From positions 61,687 through 125,686 of the forward strand of contig JAAPAO010000025.1 of assembly GCA_013115145.1 (NCBI GenBank): DNA of 64,000 nt. The letters are read 5' to 3'. Positions within the stretch are counted from its first letter, which is position 1. Each line of letters begins with the position of its first letter. Below are positions 1-12,300 of this stretch, piece by piece. Position numbers and translations under genes: made by a program. Below the pieces are notes generated by a model, which saw nothing but the letters and a program-made list of their open reading frames with translations, searched no databases and was not told the origin of the DNA. Source of the stretch: Perkinsus chesapeaki. Taxonomy: Eukaryota; Perkinsozoa; Perkinsida; Perkinsidae.

Positions 1-1034
1 CTTCTCAACTCGGCGTCGTAGTGGCCAAAGGCACGATGTTCATGTCCTTGACTGTCAATCCATCGGAAACAATAGAAGTCACCGTCTTTCAAATCTAATG
101 TCGTGCCATCTTCGGAGGTAGTCGATTTAGAGGTTGATGACTCGACAGTCACCATGTCGCTGGCATGATACTGCTTAAGATTGAAATAGCACTCCTGGAA
201 CTTGAGCTCAGTGCCGGTCTCGATCTCTTGTAAGCGGTATAGCATTTTGTCCTTGGTAACGGCGACGACTCTGTAAGGGCCCTTCCATGACACATCTTGC
301 TTGAGGGGAGGAGGTACAAGACGAAGGACGAGTGATCCGACATCAAAGGTCTTGAAACCGGGTTGATGAGGAAGCTTGGAAGCTCTAGCTCGGATTCTAT
401 CCTTCGCTTCTTCCAATAGTGTGAAGAAGTCGAGTAAGCTTCGAGTACGGCGTTCTCGTAACTCATCATAGATGTTCTTCAAGGTAGTGGGCATTGGCGG
501 TGGCTGACCTTCCATGATACTCGGAATCCATACCTCAAGCTTAGATCGAGACCAATCTTCTAGGTCCTCCGCAGGGGCGAGTAGTCGGGGTCGACAACAG
601 TAAAAGAGTTGAAAGGCTGACAAAGTGCCCAGGTCATGACGAGGTGAGCAGTTTATAGCATACACAGCTTCCGCGATTATGTCTACTAGGAGACGTGGTT
701 GGCCTTGTTCTTGTAGTAAACGATGACGTAGTTGGCTCAGTAGAACTCCATGCCCTCTTTCGTAGACCGCGGCGATGAACTTGGACTGCCGGGGAAAGAC
801 CGTAAATGCGATTGATCTCGTCACTCAAAAACCTTCGACAGCGCGACTGGTCATGGCTGATCCAGCATCAACAGTGATGCACGCCGGGTCGCCTACGATG
901 GAGAATAACTGGGCCAGAGAATAGCTTATAGAGGTGGCTGTAGGGGACGTCGTGGTGTGACACCACTGGTGTCGTACAGTAAGAAGCCGGATACAGGATG
1001 TTTGGTGGATGAGAAGACGTGATGTTAGAAGCAA
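1..1034 (-). mobile_element. LTR-retrotransposon integrase, core end and C-terminal domain, frameshifted, runs off window
   Basis: Reading the minus strand from about 1034 down gives the end of an integrase catalytic core (GDPACITVDAGSAM, with the second catalytic Asp). About 265 uninterrupted codons then run to base 1 and continue past the window. They contain the expected Glu region (VYERGHGVLL) and an integrase C-terminal module (FDVGSLVLRLVPPPL ... SWKGPYRVV). Two frame changes, near 828 and 790, break the core, so this copy is a relic. The long open tail suggests the decay is fairly recent. The family resembles Ty3/gypsy pol; the assignment is from motif order only. Confidence 0.7.
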
Positions 1035-1260
1035 ACTTCTGAGCCGTGTTCAGCGACATGCGAATAGAGATTTGAAGGAAGGATCGAAAGTTTACCGTTG
1101 GCGACCTACACTTGGCAAGTTTGGAAAGCTGAATAGTGGCTGGTATCCTGCTATCTTGGTGAAACGGCTAAGTGATAGTGTCTGTAAGATCCGCCTACCT
1201 GATGGAAAAGAGGCGACTGAGAGCGTGTTGAACATTAGGCCGGCGGGAATGTGCCGGTAA
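1009..1260 (+). mobile_element. Integrase C-terminal fragment of a second retrotransposon
   Basis: An 83-codon frame reads VYRWRPTLGKFGKL, GWYPAILVKR and IRLPDGKEATESVLNIRPA. This is the SH3-like integrase tail pattern (W..P..V....... V.L.DG....V....LRPA). It overlaps the 5' edge of the minus-strand integrase relic, so two elements abut in opposite orientations. No other pol domain of this element is visible, so it is a solo fragment. Confidence 0.5.
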
Positions 1261-1800
1261 CGGCATTCATGTTATTATCGTGCACCACAATTTCTCTCTG
1301 TGCTGACGTTATTTCTGTCCCCAATTTTGTGCTGTTTTTCCGCGCCATTTGTTTCCCACAATTATGTGCTAGATTCCTAGCGTCCAGCTAGTGGACTCGG
1401 TCCATAACTCATAAACAACGTATAAGTCTTCTAAGCTTTCTACGGTATCGACCTCATCACCTACGAACCATTTGTATCCTCAGACGGAACAAGTTTTTGA
1501 GTTATTATTGCAATAATCCGTCATATGTACTATAATGTGCAGCACACTGTGTGGCGGTGCTCCGCTATCGGCACCAACTGCAGAAAAGCCAGATGATTAA
1601 CCCATGAATGTATTAAATGTTGTGTTACAAGGATCGGCTCGCGGATGCGATGATACTGTAATGTAATGCAAACTGATATTTACCACCCAACAAATGGTTG
1701 TGTCAAACCGTAAAAGTGGCAAGTGTCAAAGCCACCCTAAGGAACCGCAGGTTGATAAAGCGACCTTACTGGCTCGGGGCCAGTGGCTGAGTTATTGACC
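1261..1800. other. Gene-free stretch
   Basis: I see no coding frame or RNA gene. A 14-nt even palindrome (ATTATTGCAATAAT) lies near 1503. Confidence 0.4.
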
Positions 1801-3300
1801 TTAAGTTCCATACGAGTATGCTTGGCGAAGGACTATTATAAGAGCTATGACATAAATCATACCGAAGTAGAATATGGTAGGGGAGTCCCAAAGTAACCTA
1901 GCTTCAACGGTGAGCTCAAACAGATACCTACCACATACGACTTGCTTCATCCATATATACATGAAACTGAAACTAATAATAGACACCTTTATGAGGGCTT
2001 GCGATACATTCTTATAATGTCCCAAGACAGTCAATTTGTGAGCCACGAGTAAGAGAACAGGCGTCTGGCAACATAGTAAGATTCGGGAGACAATCGACGC
2101 CTGCGATGAGTATAGAGCAAAGAAGGGTTTGCTCATTACCGGTGCCGGCGAGCCTATGACGCACATGGGCATCGATGTCCCGTCAAGACCATAAAAGGCT
2201 GATAATAGTGCACCTTCAATAATATAAGGAATAAATGGTACGGAAAGCATGCGGAGGGTCGCCTTGGAGAAAAGCCAAGTTGGGTTATGGCCTAATTCAT
2301 CATCACCGAGGCATAAGTTTCTAACCACCACTTCGAACGACTCAATAGAACCGTAAGCATCCTTGATAAGATCATGCAACAAAGGTTCGTCGGCAGCGTC
2401 AGAGCATTTGGCATTTGATGTCTTGAATGTTCTAACCATTTGACGAAAAGAAAGAGTGGTGTCCATATAGTACGCGGAGCGCCCGGCGACAAAAAGGCTT
2501 ACGAAATACCACACCAGAATGGTGGGCATCCGTGTCGCTATGTCGATCTGATGATTGTAGAGTACCAAGCATTCTAGAATGACAATACGACCTAGCTCTC
2601 CAAACATCATGTACACACAGAACTTTACATGATCTAGATTGATTATGATGACATCTTTCATTTTGTGGGTTTCCAAGAACTTTGCCAGTTCATACACACA
2701 CCAAAGCCGTTTTAGATAATCTGGTGACCAAAATACCACCAGCTTGTCCGATACACGTAGATAGTCAGACAACCGGGATATACCTTGTAGCTTGGCAATC
2801 GGATCAGACTGTGTAATACAACACTTATCGAGGAATACTGTCACCCCTCTATTTTGGGTTAGTAGGGAGATGAGGAGAGCGACAAGAAATGTAAAAAACC
2901 CAGCGAGGATGGCTGCAATAGTGGGGAGTTTAGCTGAATGCATAGCAAGATATATGAAGCCAACCAGAACATGAGAGGAAGCTATCAATAACTTAAATGG
3001 AAAGGAGAGGTAGAACGTCATAACAATTCCAAGCCTCTTCCAAGTCCCATTCGCTGCCCATGCATGGCTAAGGAAGAAGTCGAGACGGGAAACGTCAAAA
3101 GAATTCTCGTAGGCATTGGGACAGCTTTTACTGTCGTGTAGAAGGTTTCCGCGCCAAATTATGGAAGATAAGTGACATCCTCGTAGTCTGATGTAACCGC
3201 TCTCCATATGCTCGCCGACGTTGGCAGCAGACATCATTTCGATTTCCCCTAGGGAACTGAAAACAAGCATGTTGCCGGGAACACTGGTTTCTCCGAGCAA
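1801..3300 (-). CDS. TIR-like multi-helix membrane protein, intact copy 1
   Basis: This is a 499-residue, single-exon frame. Family hallmarks in order are LDFFLSHAW (TIR box 1), two hydrophobic stretches, then VFLDKCCITQSD, LVVFWSPDYLKRLW and WCVYELAKFLE (TIR boxes 2-3). Several more membrane helices follow in the C-terminal half. By the usual alignment, the Glu of WCVYEL falls where NAD-cleaving TIR domains carry their catalytic Glu; that is an inference. Unusually, a membrane hairpin is inserted between box 1 and box 2. It is closely related to the copies at 45.8 kb and 49.0 kb. The start is the first Met of a long N-terminal region and could lie further in. Its biological role is unknown. 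Confidence 0.75.
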   Translation of the reverse strand: MLGETSVPGNMLVFSSLGEIEMMSAANVGEHMESGYIRLRGCHLSSIIWRGNLLHDSKSCPNAYENSFDVSRLDFFLSHAWAANGTWKRLGIVMTFYLSFPFKLLIASSHVLVGFIYLAMHSAKLPTIAAILAGFFTFLVALLISLLTQNRGVTVFLDKCCITQSDPIAKLQGISRLSDYLRVSDKLVVFWSPDYLKRLWCVYELAKFLETHKMKDVIIINLDHVKFCVYMMFGELGRIVILECLVLYNHQIDIATRMPTILVWYFVSLFVAGRSAYYMDTTLSFRQMVRTFKTSNAKCSDAADEPLLHDLIKDAYGSIESFEVVVRNLCLGDDELGHNPTWLFSKATLRMLSVPFIPYIIEGALLSAFYGLDGTSMPMCVIGSPAPVMSKPFFALYSSQASIVSRILLCCQTPVLLLVAHKLTVLGHYKNVSQALIKVSIISFSFMYIWMKQVVCGRYLFELTVEARLLWDSPTIFYFGMIYVIALIIVLRQAYSYGT

Positions 3301-5138
3301 TGATAGAAAGCCGCGATATTCGGATGTACCGGGACTACTTTTGCTACCTTGTGCTGACGGAATTCAACGGGTGGCGCGAACAAGTTTTTGCGGGAAATCA
3401 GTGATACTCGTCTAGACGGTTACTACGCTGAATGCAAGGCGTGCTCGCATGTGGCCTATACAATTACAGGAATAGTTTTAGTGACTCTGCAGCCTTTTGG
3501 GTCGTTGACGGGAACCAATTCAATCAGAATCTTCAGTAAGTACTGCGCTCGATGAGTCGCACGGTGGAGACAATTAGCTGTGCCCAGCACATGCTGTGGA
3601 GTTCTCACGCCATTTCCGCAATTTGTCTCGAGAGCTCGTATGCGTTTCTTGAGGGAAATACCGGTGAAATAGTACCATAACTCAAGACGTGATTATGTAT
3701 TAATTCAATCGGTCCATAAATTCTTTGATATTTTACTAATCTCCGCTAGTCCAATGTCTCTGTGCGGGCCAAACTCCGGTAGGTCATTGAAGAAATCTCA
3801 TAAAGAAGCTTCGTAGCCTGAACACCATTTCCATCCAATCCGACTGCATTCCCTTTTAGAAACTCGTTCCTGTGCCAGCCTCCGTACCGGTATGTTCATC
3901 TGCATATTAGTAATCCTCATTACTGGCTTAATCGACTTGATGTGGTGATGCAGAATCTACTTCCACGAGAACGCGATACCCGTAGGTGCTCTCTCACACT
4001 AGTTAATTTTTCAGTCATACATTTTAAGGGCGGAAATTTGCTTCGAGGAAAGCGGAGCAGCACCGTTCTTCAAAGCGCTGCTCTCACGGCTGACCATACG
4101 GTTGTGTCTGTTATGTCCGAAACATTACCGGAGCCTCTTGGTGAGCTGCTCTGGCTTAACATGCATTTATCTATTGTCTTGCTTATGTTTGGAATTTTAC
4201 CTTCCTCAGTGGTTTCCAGTATCAAAGATTCTGTGAACCCTGAGCACCGCGGATCAGTCGGAGAAAAAGCCGTGAGCTTTTCTGTGGCTGGAGGCACTCC
4301 ACGAAGGTGTCGACTCTCAGCGACCAGGTACGGCCGCAAGGGGCCAATGGGCCGAGCAGTTGCCAACTGCCAGTTGGTAATAAGAGAAGACTCTCACAAT
4401 ATACCCCTGCACGCTCGTTACAAATAAATGCTCAGCTTAGCTGCACTCCGCAGCAGACGGGACACTTCTTAAGTAACGAAGCGTCTTGCGTCTCTTGTCA
4501 TTTCTGCCCACTCTACCCACAACGGAGATCCGAAGTTGTGCGCACGACAGGTGCAACGATTTACTTGCTGGCCATGGGGGCCCACGCCGTGGACCCCACA
4601 GCGAACCTGAGGATCGTCATCAAATTGACGAATGTTTATGACGCATTGTCAATACGTGATACCAGGCCGGTAATGCACTGCGGTTCGGGATGCGAATCCA
4701 CTGAACTCAGCCTAGTAAATTGTGTCTGCTGGTATCCGCATATGACGTGATTCAGTATGGTAAAAACACATTGACTGATTAGCGATGGAGCAACTCCTGC
4801 CCAAAGTGTACCTCCAAACTCGTCCTTTGTAAGTCAGTTATGACGTTTTAGGAAGTTCTTTACTAACTTCTCGAAGTTAGTGTCTGTCTTCTTTTAACAT
4901 ACTCATTCTGGAATGTCCCACAAGATGAGCAGCAACTGACAACAATTCCAATGCCAAATAGGGCATATCATTGTTGGATTCTTGATAAGAATTTCTTATT
5001 AGAGTTGAGATATCCAATAACTAGCTGCGGCGGCTGGGTCTCCACCCTCACAAGCTGTCTCGCGCAGGCTACGAGAGATCGGCAAGTCGGCAATGGGGAA
5101 TAAGAGTTCTATTGATCAAGTAGTTGCGCTTCGCACCG

Positions 5139-5168
5139 GTATAAACTTTATTAGTATAAAGTTTATAC
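5139..5168. repeat. 13-nt inverted repeat with 4-nt centre
   Basis: The arms GTATAAACTTTAT and ATAAAGTTTATAC match perfectly around TAGT. No target duplication or internal gene is visible. Confidence 0.7.
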
Positions 5169-5794
5169 TATAAAGTAATGCCTTCGAGTTCAAGGCCTCA
5201 GCGCATATGACTGGGATACATGATGTATCATAAATCATTGGGCGGAGCGACAACAAAACCGACGGTCATGGAACCGAAGAGCCGAATAGGCTCAAAAAGA
5301 GCCGCTCTACGTATTACGTAGTTCGTAACCAATCCGGATTGCCTTTAGGGCCACTATGCTCAGGATCTGGAGGGAACGGCCTTTGGATATATGGCCAAGT
5401 CTATCCCGGTTATCATCCTTGAAGGATGACGATGACAGGATGAGTGTAGGTCCAGTCATGAAGCGAGTTCAGCGCCGTATAGAATTAATCAAGGAGTACG
5501 GGAATATCGCTCAGAGACCTCCCCGTGGTTATTCCTGGAAACGTGGGGAACGTGAAAGTCACTCGCGCTCCCTACGTGGGCCATGATTTATTATATTTTT
5601 TTGTGAGTAGCACGGAGGGCATGTGTCCTAACTCCAGTGGAGCTAGTTCGTATGCGACAGAGCAGGGAAGTGCACTATCTCTCTCTGTCAACCAACCCAA
5701 TCCGCCATGCTTCTTGAGTTGATGGCTCAGGCGTTGATCATTTAATTCTTCTTTCAGAGAAGAATTTCTAGTTTTTCCGAAAGAACTTTCTCAG

Positions 5795-5818
5795 GGCGAG
5801 AATCTCGCCGCGAGATTC
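5795..5818. repeat. Two overlapping one-base-centre palindromes
   Basis: GGCGAGA-A-TCTCGCC (5795-5809) overlaps GAATCTCGC-C-GCGAGATTC (5800-5818). Both have perfect arms around a single base. Confidence 0.8.
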
Positions 5819-5912
5819 ATTGCATCAATGCTATTTGATCAAGTAACCTTAACAAAACTTAAGTGATTCACCTACTTTTCGGAACGAAACACACAAATAT
5901 GTATCGTCGATA

Positions 5913-5941
5913 AAAATCTGTGATTTTAAATCATAGATTTT
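5913..5941. repeat. 14-nt-arm palindrome, one-base centre, one mismatch
   Basis: The arms AAAATCT-g-TGATTT and AAATCA-t-AGATTTT flank the central T at 5927. They are perfect except for one position. Confidence 0.75.
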
Positions 5942-6047
5942 GCTTATCTTACTTTTTCTTTCTGGAGAACGCTGTATAGCATGCCGCCGTGGCGCCAGTC
6001 ATGACGGAATTTGACGGTGACTTGTCATGAGTTACTCGTGGAAGATG

Positions 6048-6070
6048 TCGCCTCTGAAATTCAGAGGCGA
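6048..6070. repeat. 11-nt-arm palindrome, one-base centre
   Basis: TCGCCTCTGAA and TTCAGAGGCGA are perfect arms around the A at 6059. Confidence 0.85.
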
Positions 6071-7024
6071 GTGGTGATTCTGGGATATATTAGAATACTG
6101 TGCCTAGTATTCTGAGTATATATTCTACTTATATTCAGACTCTGAATCACTACTAGAAGTTGTATGAGAGGATGTTGATGCCACGGGAGTAGGCGCCGAT
6201 GTCGCTCCGAATCTCGAGCCATTAGTGGCACTATCACTGTGACACGGAGGTGGAGGGACCAGGGTTGGACCGCCAGACCCTGGGCGGTTCGAGTACCCTG
6301 ATTACGTCTGATACGTCGTCCACGGGAGGCTTGTCGCAAGTGAGTCTGCTAGTTGAGGCGGCACTAATAGTGCTGCTAGCTGAAGTTTCTATCCGGACGG
6401 TCCCTTGAACGTATGCTTTAAGTAGTTTAGTTGGATTACCGCCCCCAACAAGGCCAAATGGAAAGGGGGGAGAATCGGGCGCATATTCCTAGGAGGATGC
6501 CCGAAATTCGGGTACGGCGTCCCATTGGACGGGTCCCGAGTATTCCGCCGCATACGTTAGGTGTAACACCACATTAGCGTCAACGCAAGAATTATGTATT
6601 ATTAACACATCGACGCATGGTAATGCTGAGCATGGGCTAGCCAAGAGGACAGTGTGGCTAGATGGGACTCACCTTTCCAATAATTAAATCCAATGGACCT
6701 TCATTCCTACTCGAGCAGCGGCGCCGGCGCGTCCAAGTAACTAACTTAGTTATTAACTATCAATAATGCCAATCGTATTGGCAATGCCAATTCGGCATTA
6801 GAGCTAGTGGGTGGATGAGTTTTACACACTGGTGTCCAAGTAGGACAGATGACGACCGCTAACGGTGCGGGTCGCTCACTTCTCAGTATCTCGCGCGAAC
6901 TCCTCGAAAACCGTTCGGAAGTCGACCTCACTCAAACGGCGCTGGCGAGCCGCGGAGGTTTCTGGCCTGACGGTCAAAATAATACATAGACATTTTTATG
7001 CCAGAGTGCAGCACTGAACGAAGC

Positions 7025-8077
7025 TTATTCTCCTTCTCTTTGATCGATAAACAGTTTGAGGGTTTTCTCGGATGGCCGGTCTACCCTCGGAAACTGTATG
7101 CCTTCTGTTGGAACCTGTAGATGGATGAAATACAGTTCGGACTTTCCACAGTGAAAATCGAAGTCTGACTGCCGAAGGGCATACAAGTTGTTGAATCCCT
7201 CAAGAAGATTCATGCGGTTAATCATCCACCAATCGCGATCGAGTAGTTGGATACGGGTTTGTGGTTCTTACGGCGCACAAGCGTAGGCTTTCTTTGTGAG
7301 GTTCTCTGGACGTCTGTAGCAGCTCCAACCATGCCGGTAGCCGTCGCTCGTCTGCCTCTAGCATGGCGAGCAGGCATCGTCTTGCTGACGGATGTCCTGA
7401 GATATTTCGTTTACGCGTTGACGGTCGATAGCCGATCGTGCTCCGTGTTACTTTCGGAACGGCGCTGGATCGACTTCTTCCTCTGATAGCTCGCTCATTT
7501 CTGGGATGTCTGGTAAAGACTCGAGGAGACTAGTCTTGCTGATTGCGGTCGATGGAAAAGACTGGATGCTCTCTGGTGGTATGTATAATGCCGTGGCGAT
7601 AGTTTCGAGGAGCTACACAAAACGACAACTGAGAAAATGCCTTCGATAAGGAGATGAGTTTGGAGACCGGCACTACGCTCACGTAGCTCAGAGTCTGAGC
7701 TGATGCAGCGTGTTTCCCACCCGAAGGACTTCGCTCCGGGAGGGACGAACGACTGGGCGAGCGTCTTAGCTCTGACGCGTGGGACGTCGTACCACCGTGA
7801 ACCTTTCCAAGTCGTATTTGTTCATGATAGCTGTTATGTCTACGCAAGTGTGACCATCTGGAGAGTCCACAAAAGATTCGACCTGCACGAACCGTTTCAT
7901 TTTCACGCGTGCCGATGTAGCACACACCAGTTGCGCCCATTTAGCCCGAACTTCTTCGCGGAACTTCTCGCATGGTTCTATCTCAGCTCGAAGGCTGTGA
8001 CTTTTCCAAGCTACGTAAGCCGAGTAGACGGCAACGGTAGCGAATAACCTGAAAAGCAGGCCCCTAGAGTTTGGCAA
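7025..8077 (-). CDS. Probable C-terminal exons of the GCC2/GCC3 receptor-like gene
   Basis: The minus strand at 8077-7790 reads MPNSRGLLFRLFATVAVY..., with a membrane helix and then a polar domain (CEKFREEVRAKWAQLV ... DITAIMNKYDLERF). A second stretch near 7770-7630 reads AKTLAQSFVPPGAKSFGWE. The last exon, 7225-7025, reads SDFDFHCGKSELYFIHLQV and ends with a stop at 7025. Exon joins are not determined. Strand, order and membrane character suggest the same gene as the membrane segment at 8.3-9.3 kb, but a separate gene is possible. Confidence 0.4.
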
Positions 8078-8315
8078 CCTTAAGGTGGCAGTGGCGCTCT
8101 TATTGCTTCGTTATGAGAGCGGCTATTTTGATGACTAGAATCACATCACGAGCATGATAAACCCTTTAGTTGTCTGGTCGATTTCGGTGATGGGCCTCGG
8201 GATGAGGGACTCTTTCAAAGACTTTAATTGCGTCACGGAGAGCACCAAACCCCACAAGAGCTATCGACGAACCAGTTGCCCAGTTAGTAAGCAGGCACCT
8301 ACATTGCCCCAAGTA

Positions 8316-9325
8316 TTATGAGAACCATAAGCACCGAATTGACCGTTGATTTATCTGTCGATAGATCTTGGCGTCTTTGCACGAACACCTGCGGAGCACA
8401 GGATAACTACTCCAAAGTGAGCACAAATTTGTGATTGACGAGCTTATTCGATACAGTCTGATGCCCAGTCTTCTTACTGCGGCAATGACAGTAATTAGAA
8501 GCAGTATAGACTGGCACGCAACTTCAGACCAATTCAACAAGTGACTTCTCCATGGCCAAAACTTGAACTGTATCACCAGACTAGCAGCTATAACAATATC
8601 GAAGAGAAGTAGCTTCAAGTGTCTAAGACAAACCCACAAGTTCGGCCATGAGGTCTCCGTGAAGTAGATACGTCCTAGAAGGCATAATTCATCTATTATT
8701 ATTCTTGAAATGGAATCTTATTAAGGCTAAGAGGCCGAGCACATGGCGCACAAGAGTTATGGTTGAATAAATCGAGCTGTTTGTGAGGTAACTGGCGAAA
8801 CGTCAAAATTTTGGCGCACCACGAAAGTACTCGCTCCGAATGAACTCAGCTGGGACCGCTAACAATACTGGGGATGCTCGAGACATTTTCACAAAGAAAC
8901 CACGGACGAGTTTGGAGCTTGGCAGTGAAAACAATTACTGCACTTTCGGTCCGCTTATAAATCTCCTAAGGCTGATAGTCGGTGAGGCTAACTTGAACAT
9001 ACATGTCATCAACAGCGATAAAGGGGACCAGGGCTAGCAGCAAGTTGCGTGTGACAAGTATGGTCGGCCAATAATAGCGATCTTGTCGGAAACGATAGAA
9101 AAGAAATCGAAACCGTTTCATGTACCTGGCATGGCTAGACCGCTTCACATACCGCTTGTTACTTCTTACGTGGGATCGGTCTCACAGAGTTCGCCCGCCC
9201 AAAGCGTGGCCCAGAACACGAGCGACACAAAGGTGGCCACATATACGACTATTCCTGGACAAAAAGGATCATTGATAATCTCAACTGGTTCCTCTTCTTC
9301 AGGAAACACCAGCGCTGTTCGGTTA
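8316..9325 (-). CDS. Multi-helix membrane region of a receptor-like protein
   Basis: An exon ending at 9170 reads EEEEPVEIINDPFCPG and then a helix (IVVYVATFVSLVFWATLWAG). It ends at a consensus 5' splice site (GTAAGA). The next exon, about 9140-8990, reads RFRQDRYYWPTILVTRNLLL. An exon within 8639-8316 reads FDIVIAASLVIQFKFWPW followed by LLNWSEVACQSILLLI. The R..YYW...RNLLLALVP ... PW...LN..E arrangement is one I associate with alveolate membrane proteins that carry cysteine-rich GCC2/GCC3 ectodomains. Exon joins remain approximate. Confidence 0.5.
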
Positions 9326-12300
9326 ATATCTCGAAGGAAGATCGCACAGCTCTGATCGTTCGATCAATACTGTACTTGCATCGAACAACGACGAAGTTGA
9401 AGACAAGCACACATGCAGAGGATCGCTACGCTTCATCACCGTCAGAAAATCATATAGCTGAGTTCTCCTACTATTTCGGAGGACTTAAAACCGCTTCTTT
9501 TCCGAGGAGTGTGGGAGAAGATGAGACAAGTGGTGTAAGTCACCGGGTGACGCAGCGCTTGCTTATCATGTGCCAGTGTGCTGCCAGTGTACATCACAAT
9601 AGTCAAAGGACTAATCAGGTGTGAATTTGGCATGGCAGGCGACACTTACACCTCCCCGAAACCGAAGCAAAAAGAATCAAGCGGATGCCGCCTAATGATG
9701 GCTTACTATCTGTGCCATTTCTTAAGCCATCCGCAAAAGTTAAAGCCAACGACATTGCAACTCAGCTTTGCAACACCCCATTCATGAACAACGGGTTGAT
9801 ATCTCGCAGCCCGCTAGGGCGACCGAGATCCTCCGAGCTCGACAGTGAGTCTGTCCTAGCCCAGAACACAGTAGCACTCCTCGAATTGTAGTCGCTATTG
9901 TACGCTACACAAAATTTCTTGTGCTACACATCATTGCCCTCAGTCGGGCAAGAGTTTACCTGCTATACCGATGGCCAGCATTTTCCAATAGTCGTTCCCT
10001 TCGCAGAGCTGTTGTGGATATTGTAGCAATGATTTAGCGTCCTGATGAGTTCGTTCACGACAAACTTAGAAGCATCGGAGTTCTAAGCCTCGATACCGGC
10101 CTTAGCACATTTGGCCGTCCCGTAGTTTTTCGATCAGGTTAATAAGCCCCATAATGCTACGACCAACATGGCTTTTCAATGACAACTGTGTCCACTGCCC
10201 ACCCGGCACTTTCTGAGGCGCCACAGATAATCTATCCTACTTGATAATGCCTCTTGCCATGTAAAGATACAGCGGGTTAATAAGATAATAATATTACAAA
10301 ATAAGGCAAATACTAATATTGCTTAATGCAATAATTATAATAAACAAGTTAACAATGTACGTCATTTCAACCCGCGTGTGAAGTTACTTCTACTCAGCAT
10401 ACAGCGGTAGTAACGAGATGACCCACCTCATTTGGATGGGAGAAGCACTGTGCAGGTGCGAGGGAAGACACCACAATTGGTATGAATAGCGTTTGAGTTA
10501 TCTGTCCTATCGAGTTGACGAGGCTCGGATATTCCCATTCGTAGCTGAGAGAAGTTCTCTTCGCTACCACGTATGTTGTTTTACTCTCTCCCGATGCTTG
10601 CTACAAGGCGGTAACGCCTGTACTGAATCGCCAGCCATATCAGAGCCATTGTTCTGAAGGTAACGGTATGATTTGGTTAGATCATCGTACAGCGATGAAA
10701 CGTGGATACCATAGAATAGAGTAATGTAGGGCAAATGGTTGTCTTCCAACCGGGACTTTCAGAGACAGTCGAGATAATTGCCGGACAACGTAATTAAGAA
10801 TATCTTCTCATGTCATTGAGTTCTATCGTGTGTGAATCTATCCAAGAAATTGCGGACGACATCCCTGACATCTAAACCGTTGTGGAAATTATCTTAACCA
10901 AGTTGGTACAGGTACGTAAATAATTTGCTAATAATACAAAGCACTATAATTTCTGATTAATAAGCCCTTGCTTTCATATGACAATGCGCAGCAGCAGTAC
11001 TTACCCATACAGGACGAGTGGTTTGGTCATACGAAATATGTATAGTTGTAACGGACTTGCTCTACTAGACCAACAATCAAATTGCGCGGCCTCGCTGAAG
11101 TCTAGCAGTATTAACCGCAGTACGGCTAGGAGCTGAAATACAGTGTTCTTCACTTGGTAATCGGTAAACATACCGAACTCCAGGATTTCTGATCGATTGT
11201 GCTGAGATGCCAGTCGAACAAGACAAGGCCAAAAAGACTCATCATTTGCAGGAAGGCGATTATCTGATGCGAAAGGTAAAGAAATATTTATGAATAAATC
11301 TGATTGCTCATCAACTGCTTGACAGTCTATGGATACCCCTATGGATACTCTTGCTTCACCTTCAGTTCGATCGTTCGTATTCGGTCAGTGTTTTCCGACT
11401 CATTGTTGTCGTATTACGGCAGCCGTAATATTCTTCACTCGTTTTGCCAGTATTTAATCCATTTCGCCGGGCGAATTTCGCCCCCTTGTGTTTAAATTTT
11501 ACACTTACGTTCCCTAATGACATTGTAACACCCAGGAGAGTCGTCACTTGATGCAGCATGGTACTTCTACCAGTCATGTGGTACCTTCAAGGGTAGCTAA
11601 ATTTCGTGTAAAGCTATTATCGAGCAATGTGTATGGTTCGCGATTAAATTGTATCATTAATTGTATGATATCGTATTACGATCACATATCATAGGATTAG
11701 GATATGAATCACAGTACGATTTGTTGTGCTTCACAAACTCTAGGAAAATGGTCAACTGACCTCTTCATTAAATTTATGATTTATATTCGCATATACTTCA
11801 ACGGTTGAAGTTCAACCCTTGCGATGAGTGGGCCAAATAATGGACAGGCAGGGATAGTTAATAATGAGTTGATAGCTTCTCAGTCCAGCTACGTGCTGCC
11901 GGATAAGCTCCACGAGTTAGCTTCACAGAGCGCCCTAGTTACGTTGCAAAGCAGGAGACAATCATAACGATAATCCCAGCGATGAGGGTCACACGATGAC
12001 CAGGGGAACACTCGGTACAGTCGCCGTTGAAACGATAGAACCTGACAACTCCCAGATGGGCAAATTAACCCTTACAAGAATTCTCGAAATTCTCTTTTCC
12101 TCATCTGGCATCTCGTCACATACTCAATCTACTTCATATGATAATTGACCATTATAGTTATTGAGTGGACTCTTCGGTTCGCTTAAACGCTTTAAATGCT
12201 CGCCAGCGTTCCTCGCACTATGCAGGCATCCTTGAAGAGCATTGCCCGCTTCTCTCACCATGACGGTTTACTACGCCAAATTGAGTTGAGATTTATCATT

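Larger units (their letters stand above)
3301..7024. other. Gene-poor stretch rich in inverted repeats
   Basis: No frame here looks like a real gene; the listed frames have no recognisable motifs or splice pattern. The stretch is notable for clustered inverted repeats, including 4363-4377, 4862-4881, 5139-5168, 5795-5818, 5913-5941 and 6048-6070. Most are perfect and several have a one-base centre. Confidence 0.5.
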
